This document shows, piece after piece, positions 45,766 through 56,000 of a stretch of DNA of 64,000 bases. The notes under the pieces are model-generated. The model searched no databases, was not told the origin of the DNA, and saw nothing but the letters and a program-made list of their open reading frames with translations. A program made the position numbers and the translations under genes. Numbering within the stretch: position 1 is the stretch's first letter; every line of letters begins with the position of its first letter. Source of the DNA: Rhizomys pruinosus (Eukaryota > Chordata > Mammalia > Rodentia > Spalacidae); NCBI GenBank assembly GCA_009823505.1, contig VZQC01013859.1:1777591-1841590 (forward strand), given 5' to 3'.

Positions 45766-46182
45766 ATTCACTCAGTTAGGCTGTGCCTTTTGACTGGGGA
45801 ATTCAGTCCATTGATTGAAAGACGTGGATTGGCTCCTGTCATTTTAATTCCTGTCTGCATTCTTGGTCTAAACATGTTTCCACAGTTATTTTTTCATTTA
45901 GTTTCTTTCTGTTGCCCCGTGGGTGTAGTCATTCCTTTCTTCAGCTCTTTGTAATACTTCAAGTATTCTCCGAAGGGCTGGTTTTCTAGACATGACTTTC
46001 TTCATCCTATTCATGTTGTGGAAGATTTTTCTTTCCCCTTCGACTCTAATAGAAGTTTTTGCTGGTAAAAGTATGCTGGGTTAGCATCTATGGTCATTTA
46101 GACTGGAAATACTGTGATCCAGGCTCTTCTGGCTTTCATAGTTTACATTGAAAGGTCAGCTGAAATTCGGATGGGTTTTCCT

Positions 46183-46607
46183 TTATATGTGACTTGTTTT
46201 TCTTTTGCAGCTTTCAACATTCTCTCTTTGTTTTGTGCACTTAGTGTTTTTAATATGGTATGCCATAGGGAGTATTTTTTTCTGGTCCTGCCTATTTGGT
46301 GTTCTATGTGCTTCTTGTATTATATGGGTATGTCTTTCCTTAATTTGGGAAAATTTTCTTCCACAGTCCTGTTGAAGATCTGGTCGATACCACTGACCTG
46401 AGATTCTTCTCCTTGCTCTATGCCAGTGATGCATAAATTTGGTCTTTTTATGGTATCCACATTTCTTGCATATTCCATTCCTGTGTTTTGTTTAAACTTT
46501 TCATAATCTTTGCTAGAAAAGTCCAGTTCTTTAACTTGGTCATCCAATCTTGATATTCTGTTTTCCCTTTCATTCATTCTATTAGTGAGGCTTTCTCCTG
46601 TTGTTTT
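46183..46607 (-). pseudogene. LINE-1 ORF1 fragment (coiled coil to RRM)
   Basis: The minus-strand frame shows NRMNERENRISRLDDQVKEL (coiled coil), DTIKRPNLCITGIEQGEE and NRTVEENFPKLRKDIPI, the conserved block that opens the ORF1p RNA-recognition domain. AHRTPNRQDQKK follows in another frame. ORF1p is the LINE-1 RNA-binding trimer. Frameshifts and a B1 inserted at 46622 break it. The second, noisy copy begins at about 53005. Confidence 0.88.
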
Positions 46608-46752
46608 AAATTGGCTTCTTGCCTGGCGCAGTGACGCCTTTAATCCCAGCACTCAGGAGGTGGAGGCAGGCAGATCTCTGTGAGTTCAAGACCACCCTGA
46701 TCTACATAGTGAGTTCTAGGCTAGCTGGGACTAAAGGGAGACCCTGTCTCAA

Positions 46753-46795
<43 letters not shown>

Positions 46796-46809
46796 AAATT
46801 GGCTTCTTG
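46608..46809 (+). repeat. B1 SINE with (AATA)n tail and 14-bp TSD
   Basis: AAATTGGCTTCTTG at 46608-46621 and 46796-46809 surrounds a B1 (46622-46751) and an (AATA)n tail. Inserted into LINE-1 ORF1. Confidence 0.95.
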
Positions 46810-46914
46810 AATGTTTCACGTCCTTCTTCATTTCAGCCTGAGTTTGCTTCAGTATTTCTAGCTCCTTTGTGAATTCAATCAGAAGTTTATCCCTATCTCT
46901 TTTAGTTCTTTGAT

Positions 46915-46970
46915 ATGTGTGTGTGTGTGTGTTTGTGGTATCTTTTGTTTTTGTTTGTTTGTTTGTTTGT
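46915..46970 (+). repeat. (TG)n and (GTTT)n simple repeats
   Basis: Ten or so TG units followed by GTTT units ahead of the antisense B1. Confidence 0.9.
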
Positions 46971-46971
46971 T

Positions 46972-47117
46972 TTTGGTGTTTTTGAGACAGGGTCTCCCTG
47001 TAACCCCAGCTGGCCTGGAATTCGCTCTGTAAACCAGGCTGGCCTTGAACTCACAGAAATCCACCTGGCTCAGCCTCCCAAGTTCTGGGATTAAAGGTGT
47101 CCACCACTACACCCACC
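46972..47117 (-). repeat. B1 SINE in LINE-1 ORF1
   Basis: TTTTTGAGACAGGGTCTCCC to AAAGGTGTCCACCACTACAC. Confidence 0.92.
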
Positions 47118-47419
47118 TTGTCTTTGTGTTCTTTAAATTTGTTGAGTTCATTGATCGTGTTTATGATTGTTCTTTTTAAATTCTCTGTCCTGGGTTATCT
47201 CTATGGAATTCTCATTGTAGAGCTCTTCTATAAGACCCATGGTATTTGGTGAGAACATACTATTTTGGTTTTTCATATTATTTTTCTGTTGTGATTTTGG
47301 CATATGGATTTCCTTTTTCAAGCCTTCATTTGTTGAGTTGAAGTCTGATTTCATTTGTATTATTGATGTTCCTTGGTTGTTTTTGTAGTAGATAGGAAAA
47401 GCTCTTGGTCTAGGCTTCA

Positions 47420-47864
47420 GCTTCTCTTTTGATTTTATATTGTAGGGACCAGATGGCTTTACTCCAGATACTCAGGAGCTCCCACAAAGCAAGTCAGGCC
47501 CCAGTTAGGTACTATCAGGCTTCCTTCTAAGGTCTGGCTCCTTGTGAGCAGGCACAGCATGATTCGGGAAGCTTGCTAAGGGGAGGCCCAGTTCAGGTTC
47601 CCTTCAGAAGTCTGCATAGGTCTAGGCCCCTATTAGTCAGCAGAGAAGCCCTGCAACAGGGGAAGGACTGGAGGTGGTCCAAAAGTAGAAGGATGGGCAT
47701 GTCACAATATGAGAAGCTCACCACCATGCAAAGCCCAAATTTAGGTACTCTCTGGCAGTTCACAAAGGTCTGGGCCCCAACTAAAGGAAGAGAAACCTAG
47801 CCCTGGAGCAGTGGAAGGGGCTTCTGGTGGTATAGGAGATAAGAAGGTTATCAGGCAGTCTGTA
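47420..47864 (-). repeat. Putative LINE-1 5' UTR
   Basis: This GC-richer block sits upstream of ORF1 on the minus strand. It has loosely repeated units (GGTACT...GGTTCC...CCAACT around CAGTTCAC/CAGTTCAG), so it may be monomeric 5' UTR. It is almost identical to 53975-54412. The 75-codon plus-strand frame inside it is not a gene. Confidence 0.55.
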
Positions 47865-48560
47865 AATATCTCATGGTCATCTCAATAGATACAGAAAAGG
47901 CCTTTGACAAAATTCAGTGTGCATTTATGATAATAAAAGTCCTAGAGGGAATTGGACTGGGGGGAAGGAACATACTTCAACATAATTAAAGTTATATACA
48001 ACAAGCCCACAGCCAACTTTATTCTAAATGTAAAAAAACTAGAAGCATTCACATTAAAATCAGGAATCAGACAAGGATGTCCATTATCACCACTCCTTTT
48101 TAATATAGTGCTTGAAATTCTTGCTAGTGCAGTAAGAGAAGGAAATTAAAAAGCACTAATTAGAAAAGAAGGGTCCAAATTATCTCTTTTTGTAGATGAT
48201 CTGATACTTTACCTAAGAGATCCTTAAAATTCCAACAGAAAACTCCTAAAAATGATTAATACTTTCAGTAAACTGGCAGGTTACAAAATTAATCTACAAA
48301 ACACAATATTCTTTCTTTTTTTTCTCCTTAATTTTTATTGAGCTTTTACACATTTCATACATTTCTTAACCAAATTTAGACCTGTTCCCCTCACCAGAGT
48401 TCATGCATTCTGCCATACATGTTAAGTCTTGTCTTATATCTTTTTCTCAGTCTTTTTTAACTTTTTTGATACAGAAGTTTACAGTTTGGGTCAGTTCTTT
48501 GAACAAGTATTTTTGGTCATTGTTGTTCCCTTTAATTTTGTATTACTCCAAAATATGCAC

Positions 48561-48609
<49 letters not shown>

Positions 48610-50230
48610 CTGTACATATACCAAAATTATAAACTCTGAAAATAAACTCTAGAAAACCCAGTATTCTTTCTATATACCAATAACAAGCAATCAGAGAAAG
48701 AGTACATGAAAACCTTCCCATTCACAATAGCCTCAAAAAAAAAAAAAAAAACTAGGAATAAACCTGACCAAAGACATCAAAGATCTCTACAATCAAAATT
48801 TTAAGTCGTAAAAAAAAAAGAGAGATTGAGGAAGACACCAGAAGCTGGAAGGGCTCTCATGCTCATGGATTAGAAGAGTTAATATTATGAAAATGACCGT
48901 TCTACCTATATAGCAATATATACATTCAGTGCAATCCCAGTCAAAATCCCCCATGTCATTCTTCACAAAATTATGGGGGAAAATCCTTAAATTCATATGG
49001 AAGCACAAAAGATTCTGGATAGCCAAGCAACCCTGACCATAAAGAGCAATGCTGGGGTGATTAATATACCAGATCTCAAACTATGTTACAAAGTTATCAT
49101 CATAAAAGCAGCATGGTACTGACATGCAAACAGACACATAGATCAATGGACCATAATTGAAGACTCAAACATGACTCCATGCAATTTCAGCCTCCTGGCA
49201 AAGGTGCCAAGAACACTCACTGGAGGAAAGATAGCATCTTCAACAAATGGTTCTGGCAAAACTAGATCTCTACTTGTAGAACAATGAAATTAAACCATTA
49301 TCTTTCACCTTGAACAAAAGTAAACTCCAATTGGATCAAAGATCTCAACATGAAACCTAAAACTCTCAAACTCTTCGAAGAAAACTTTGGCAGCAACCTA
49401 TAAGATATAGGTGTAGGAAAGTACATTCTAAACCAGACATTGGGTGCTCAATAATTAAGGTCAACAGTCAACAAGTGGGACCTCATAAAAGTAAAAGCTC
49501 TGTAGTAAAATGAAAAAACCAAAAAGCAAAAAAAAAAAAAAAAAGCCACAGAGTGGGAGAAAATGTTGACCAGTGAGAAAACTGACAGAGGTTTAACATT
49601 CAGAATATATAAAGTCCTCAAAACACAAAGAATTGAGAAAACAAATGGCACAATTTAAAAGAAAGTTAAGGATCTGAACAGAGAGTCCTCAAAAGAAGAA
49701 ATAAAGATGGCTAAGAAACCTCTTAACTGTTCAACAACGTTAGTAATTAATGAAAATTAAAACCACCTTAACATTTCATCTTACCCCAGTCAGACTGACT
49801 AAGATCAAGAAAACAAATATACCAAATGCTGGAGAAGATGTAGAGAAAGGGGAACTATTATTCATTTCTGGTGAGATTGCAAACTTGTGCAACCCCTATG
49901 GAAAGCAACTTAAAAAAAATAAAAATGAACCTACCATTTGACGCAGTTATACCACTCCTCCTGGCACATACCCAGAGGACTCATCCTACTGCAGAGATAC
50001 TTGTACATCCATGTTTGTTGCTGCTCTTTTCACAATAGCTAAGAGATGGAAGCAACCTAAGTGTCCCTTAACTAACCAGTGGATAATGAAAAATGTGGTA
50101 AATTTACACAATGGAATTCTCAGTGGTAAAGAAAGCACATCATGAAATTTGCAGGTAAAAGGATGGAACTAGAAACTATTATACTAAATGAAGTTACACA
50201 AATTCAGCAAAGCAAATGATGTATGTTTTC
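47865..50230 (+). pseudogene. LINE-1 ORF2 (RT to C-terminus), broken
   Basis: MVISIDTEKAFDKIQ opens the readable part. [18 protein letters not shown] is the conserved RT block, and KLSLFVDDLILYLRDP carries the catalytic motif as FVDD, where LINE-1 has F/YADD. The frame then suffers stops and a nested insertion (48316-48652) before the thumb and C-terminal regions (AGYKI-type to KCPLTNQWIMKN). Poly-A-like runs at about 48738 and 49531 interrupt it. ORF2p is the endonuclease/reverse transcriptase of LINE-1; this copy is inactive. Confidence 0.88.
48299..48670 (-). repeat. LINE-1 3' end nested in LINE-1, with (AT)n
   Basis: Left AAAACACAATATTCTTTC and right AAAACCCAGTATTCTTTC resemble an 18-bp TSD with three mismatches. 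On the minus strand the insert ends CAATAAAAATTAAGGAGAAA, carrying an AATAAA signal and A-tail. It includes an (AT)n/(ATAC) microsatellite (48560-48604). Confidence 0.75.
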
Positions 50231-51252
50231 CCTCAGGTGTGGAATCTTAACTTCAATCTTTATATGTGAGTATATATCCTGGTGTAACTGCAGGAACCAG
50301 GAAAATGGAGAGGAACCAAGGAGGTAAAAGGAAAGAAGGAACCAGAGAGAAGAATAGTAGGAGACAGGTGTTAGTAAGGGAGAAATGGGTAAAATGGGGG
50401 TGTTTTAAATGGGAGGGCAAGAAAGAGGGGTATACAAGGAACTATGGGAATAAAGAAGGAGGTTAAGAGAGGTGGGACCATAGGACATAGGTTTTATCAA
50501 GAGAGAAATGGGGAAAATGGGTATACTTTAAATGGGAAGGGTTTAAAGGGAGGGTTAGACAGGGAGAGAAGAGATAAATAATGCCTATCTAGTGTAAAAA
50601 AAAATGGAATAGTATGTCCAAAATGTACTGAGAAATTACACATAGAATAGCTCTACATAAGTCCATGGGTATAGCTGAAGGCAATATAACAAGAAATAGG
50701 GTCATACAGGAGACACCTTCCTTTGAGTTGGCCGGGATAATCCAAGAGTCTCTCCAAATTACACAGGCCATTGCTACAGTCCTTGATTGCCTCCCAGAAC
50801 TCCCTAATTTCTAAAGACAGGAAGTACTTCAGACACATGATTTAGAGCAATGGAGCTAGAACTGACCTGGAACCCACCTCCCTTGAAGGCTAACTCTCAT
50901 AGCTTTGGAAAGCACTATACAAGCTGCTAAGAAAGAACATCATTTGATGGTTCAACACCAGCTTTAAGGCCTAATAATCACTTCAGTGATGGCAAATTTT
51001 ATTGGTACAGTAGTGGCACTTTTATCTTGGGGGTGATCAATAGCTAGCTACCTAATTGGACTTAAACTCCACTCAATGGAAGGAAACTCAGATGAGGTAC
51101 TATAAACCTACCCAGATAAACATGGTTGAGAGTTCATAGATCTTAGAGAAAACCCCAAGACTGTCACATCCCTAAACAAGCATAACTTCTTACTATGTAC
51201 AAAATATTTATCCTTATATTTATAGACATATGTATCCCAGACACCACTCATC

Positions 51253-51442
51253 AAGAACCTTCTTTTTTTTATTAATTTTATTTATTTCTGTATGTGTATG
51301 AATGTACTGTCTGCTTGCAGGTCTGTGCACCCGTGTCGTGCAATGCGGCAGAGGTCAGAAGAGGGTGTCAGATTCCCCTGGAACTGGAGTTCTCCTGGAA
51401 TTGGAGTTTCAGATGGTTCTTGGCCGCCAAAGAACCTTCTTT
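51253..51442 (-). repeat. 5'-truncated B2 SINE with TSD
   Basis: AAGAACCTTCTTT at 51253-51265 and 51430-51442 brackets a B2 (51266-51429) that lacks its tRNA-like head, so it has no A or B box. Present again in the noisy copy at about 58105-58265. Confidence 0.93.
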
Positions 51443-52240
51443 AGCACCAGATAGAGTCCCACACTTAGTCATATAGAGAGATTGTCTGTGAAATTCCCAA
51501 GCCTAAATCCATGACTATGATGCAACTTCTACACCTAAGGCTCAGGGAATATAGAACAAGGGATAAAGAGAATACTAACGTATCTCTCAGGTCTCGTCAA
51601 TGAAGCTCCCTCATGCAACAGAGGGCCAGGAACACAAAAGGTCACAAATGGCCATACCATAGAGAATAAGAATAAGAATCTGTGGAGTGTGGATTCTTGG
51701 ACAGGAGTCATGTATTAAGCCTCGCCTACCCAGGGTTCAGGGTCCATTGCAAAAGAGGGGGTGGAAAGATTGTTAAGAGCTGGGGGTGGTGCGGGAGTAC
51801 ATACCCATATGGGAGTAGAGTCCTACAAACTCCTGGTACCCTACTCATATGAACCTACAGCAGTGGTATCAGCATGCATAAGACAAAACTCAAATAATCA
51901 AAAACCCAGCACACAACTTTGAAAATGTACAGTAGGCCCCATTCTTAGTCAAAGAATTATTGGCAGCTGATTACTGCTGGGTGAAGAAGAGCTGATTTTA
52001 AGGGGAGGGACTCTGGATGGGCTGACTAGCCCAGTGGATGAACTTGCACTTAGGCACATTGGAGACATTCTCTTGACATGATGGGCTATGAGACACAGAT
52101 GACTGAATGTATGAATTCCAGTGTGGGATGGCCAGTGGGGTATGAGGGTATAGAGATTATTGAGATGTTGTATGTGAAATACACAAAAATGCAATTAAAA
52201 AGAAAAGAAAAGAAAATCTGGCTTTACAAGAAAAAAAACA

Positions 52241-52497
52241 TGGGGATAGAGAGTTGGCTTTGTGATTAGGAACCCATGCTGTTCTTTCAGAGGACAATTT
52301 CCAAACACACACATCAGGCAGTTTGGCTAACAGCAGCCTTTATCTCCAGGACTGCATTCTCATGCACAACCCTCATAAACACACACACACACACACATGC
52401 TGTTCTTTCAGAGGACAATTTCCAAACACACACATCAGGCAGTTTGGCTAACAGCAGCCTTTATCTCCAGGACTGCATTCTCATGCACAACCCTCAT

Positions 52498-52533
<36 letters not shown>

Positions 52534-52535
52534 TT
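52241..52535 (+). repeat. B2/B3-like SINE with 121-bp tandem duplication and (CA)n
   Basis: A diverged B2 head (GGGGATAGAGAGTTGGC) is followed by ATGCTGTTCTTTCAGAGGAC...CTCATAAACACAC, which is present twice (about 52276-52396 and 52397-52517). A (CA)n tail follows. The equivalent at 59118 has a single unit. Confidence 0.88.
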
Positions 52536-52889
52536 TTAAAATAATAAAATTTTTTATCTGAAATCTCCTGAGACCAGAGGAAGCGCAGGAAGACAAGTAG
52601 GAACTGGGTACTTCAGCAAGGCTGATTGTTGATTGACTTAACCTAGTTAATCCATTAATCCAGTTGTCTTTGGCTTAATTGGTTTTTGTGGCTTTGGGGA
52701 CAGAGTTATCCTCCCAGCTGGTATTAAAGGTAGGGTTGTGTGAGTCTTGAGATCTGAGATCTCCTGAGACCAGTGGAAGTACAGGTAAAGAACCCCACCC
52801 ACCCCCACCCCCACCCCCGCTGACTGGGATTACAAAGGCATCTGAAGGAGGCAAGCAAAGCAAGCCTTCAATACAGTGAAGAGGCATTT
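52536..52889. other. Spacer with internal direct repeat and (CCCCA)n
   Basis: CTCCTGAGACCAG with flanking GGAAG occurs at about 52566 and 52762, and a CCCACCCCCACCCCC run lies at 52791-52818. Not assigned; possibly LINE-1 5' sequence of the next element. The copy is at about 59280-59620. Confidence 0.45.
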
Positions 52890-53004
52890 AGGATTCACAT
52901 TGGTTAAAGAAAGAAGGAACAATTCCAAATCAATACAATCCATGATGAAAAGGGAAATATCACAACAGACAAGGAAAAGATCCAGAAAATCATAGGGGAA
53001 TTTT
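52890..53004 (+). pseudogene. LINE-1 ORF2 fragment, first part
   Basis: Sense reading resembles the ORF2 segment before the RT domain (...MMKREISQQTRKRSRKS...). At about 53004 the sequence breaks off into a second copy of 46468 onward. The same LINE-1 resumes at about 59640. Confidence 0.75.
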
Positions 53005-56000
53005 TGCATATTCCATTCCTTTGTTTTGTTTTAAACTTTTCATCATCTTTTGCTAGAAAAGTCCAGTTCTTTAACTTGGTCATCCACTCTTGATATTCTT
53101 TTTCCCTTTCATTTCATTCTATTAGTGAGGCTTTCTCCTGTCTGTTTTTAAATTGGCTTCTTGCATGGCGCAAGAGAGTGACGCCTTTAATCCCAGCACT
53201 CAGGGAGTGGAGGCAGGCCCGATCTCTGTGAGTTCAAGACCACCCTGATCTACATAGAGAGCTTCAGCTAGCTGGACTCTAAAGGGAGCCCTGGTCTCAA
53301 TAATAAATAAAATAAATAAATAAATAAATAAAACATAAACTAACATAAAAATTGGGATTCTTGAATTTTTTTTTTTTTTGGTTTCAGTATCTTCTCATTT
53401 CAGCCTGAGTTTGCTTCAGTATTTCTAGTCCTTTTGAATCAATCAGAAGTTTATCCCTATCTCTTTTAGTTCTTTGATTATGTTGTGTGTGTGTGTGTTT
53501 GTGGTATCTTTGTTTTTGTTTGTTTGTTTGTTGTTTTTGGTGTTCTTTGAGGACAGGGTCTCCCTGTAACCCAGCAGGTCTATGGAATTCGCACCTCTGT
53601 AAACCAGGCTGGCTTGAACTCACAGAAACCACCTGCCTCTGCCTCCAAGTTCTGAGATCAAAAGGTGTGCACCACCACACCCCCCTTGTCTTTGTTGTCT
53701 TTAAATTTGTTGATTCATTTGATCGTGTTATGATTGTTCTTTTAAATTCTCTGTCCTGGGTTATCTCCATGAAGTTCTCATTGTAAGAGTCTCCTATATG
53801 ACTCTGGTATTTGGTTGATGAACATACATTTGGTTTTTCATATTATTTTCGTTGTGATTTTTGGCCTTTATGGATTTCCTTTTTCAAGCCTTCATTTGTT
53901 GAGTTGAAGTCTGATTTCATTTGTATTATTGATGTTCCTTGGTTGTTTTTGTAGTAGATAGGAAAAGCTCTTGGTCTAGGCTTCAGCTTTCTCTTTTGAT
54001 TTTATATTGTAGGGACCAGATGGCTTTACTCCAGATACTCAGGAGCTCCCACAAAGCAAGTCAGGCCCCAGTTAGGTCTTAGGCTTCCTTCTAAGGTCTG
54101 GCTCCTTGTGAGCAGGCACAGCATGATTCGGGAAGCTTGCTAAGGGGAGGCCCAGTTCAGGTTCCCTTCAGAAGTCTGCATAGGTCTAGGCCCCTATTAG
54201 TCAGCAGAGAAGCCCTGCAACAGGGGAAGGACTGGAGGTGGTCCAAAAGTAGAAGGATGGGCATGTCACAATATGAGAAGCTCACCACCATGCAAAGCCC
54301 AAATTTAGGTACTCTCTGGCAGTTCACAAAGGTCTGGGCCCCAACTAAAGGAAGAGAAACCTAGCCCTGGAGCAGTGGAAGGGGCTTCTGGTGGTATAGG
54401 AGATAAGAAGGTTATCAGCATGTCTTGTCAAAATATTCTCATGGTCATCTCAATAAGATACAGAAAAGGCCTTTGACAAAATTCCATGTGCATTTATGAT
54501 CTAAAAGTCCTAGAGGGAATTGGCTGGAGGGACGGAACATACTTAACCTAATTAAAGTTATATACACAAGCCCTACAGCCAACTTTATTCTAAATGTAAA
54601 AAAACTAGAAGCATTCACATTAAACCAGGCATCAGATCAGACAAGGGTGTCATTATCCATCCTTTTTAATATAGTGCTTGGAAATCTTTTCTTGGGCACC
54701 TAGTGCAGTAAGAGAAGGAAATAAAAAGTCACTAATTAGATTCTAGAAGGGTCCAACTTACTCTCTGCTTGTTAGATGATTCTGATATTTTACGGTAACG
54801 AGATCCTTCCATGCGTAAAATTGCCACAGAAAACTCCTAAACATGCTTAATACTGTCAGTAAACTGGCTATGGGTAACAAAATTATCTACAACAACACAG
54901 AGTATCTTTCTTTTGTGTTCTCATTTTTAAGGGAGGTGAGTGAATTCACGTTTTCATACATTTTCTTAACAACTTATTTCGCCCTGTTAATTTCCCCACC
55001 CAGAGTTCATTGCATTCGTGCCATATAGGAATCATTTCTTTTTTTCTTTTTGTCTTCTTATCTTTTTCTACATCTTTTTTAATTTTTTATACAGATTTCT
55101 ACAGTTTCTGCGTCATTTCATCTCTGAACAAGTACTTTTTGGTTCATTGTTTTCTTCCCTTTTAATTTTGTATTTCTACTCCCAAAAATGATTCACTTTA
55201 CTACAAAATATATATATATATATATTCGATATTTTTTATTATATATTCATATATAATATAACCCCTTTAATATTCTCTTACTATACCAACATCTATTATA
55301 AACTCTGCAAAAAAATAAACCTCGAAAACCCCAGTATCTTCTTTTCATTACATATCCCAATAACAAGCCAATCAGAGAAAGCAGGTATCCATGAAAAACC
55401 TTTCCCATTCACAATAGCCTTCAAAAAAAAAACAAAACTAGGAATTTAATACCTGACCAAAGAATCAACTGGATCTCTACAATCCAAATTACATGTTCTG
55501 TAAATAAATAAAAGATGACATGAGTGAAAGACCCAGAAGCTGGATTAGCTGGCTTCTCATGCTCCATGGAAGAAGAGTTAATCATGTTGCAAATATGTCT
55601 GCCCTTTTCCGCCTTCTCCCATCTTTATAGCTATATATACTATTCCAGGTAGCTTATCCCTCTTAAGTCCAGTAACATCCCCCATGTCTGCTATTCTTCA
55701 AAATTATCGGGGTTTTTTTTCTTTTTTTGTATTTAAAGCCCTTATAATTCCATATGGAAGCACAAACAGCTTTCTTGGATAGCCCATCCGCAACCCCTGA
55801 CCATAAAGAAGCACATGCTTGGGGTGAGTAATCGTTTCTACCAGATCTCAAACTATTATTACAATAGTTTCACATAAAACGCCGCATGTTACTGACATGC
55901 CAACAGACACATAGATCAATGCGGAACATAATGAAGACTCAAACATGACTGTCCATGCAATTACAGCCTCCTGGCAAACGGTGCCAAGAAACACTCACTG

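Larger units (their letters stand above)
45459..47864 (-). mobile_element. LINE-1, minus strand: 5' UTR, ORF1, start of ORF2
   Basis: Right to left: a putative 5' UTR (about 47420-47864), ORF1 N-terminal/coiled-coil region (about 46810-47400), ORF1 RRM region (46180-46607), then ORF1 C-terminal and inter-ORF/ORF2 start sequence to 45766. Three SINEs interrupt it: B2 at 45486, B1 plus at 46622, B1 minus at 46972. Confidence 0.85.
47865..52217 (+). mobile_element. LINE-1, plus strand, 5'-truncated
   Basis: It starts mid-RT and continues through the ORF2 C-terminus (to about 50230) and a long 3' UTR to an AAAAGAAAAGAAAAG tail at about 52217. It abuts the minus-strand LINE-1 head at 47864/47865. 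A LINE-1 3' end (48316) and a truncated B2 (51266) are nested inside. Confidence 0.88.

Noticed and set aside
52241..52535. Possible CRISPR-like direct repeats
   Set aside because: Only two 121-bp units with no spacers, attached to a SINE-like element and a CA tail in a rodent genome.
54137..54364. Identical 75-codon frames at 47573-47800 and 54137-54364
   Set aside because: Identity comes from the duplicated LINE-1 5' UTR, not from conserved coding.
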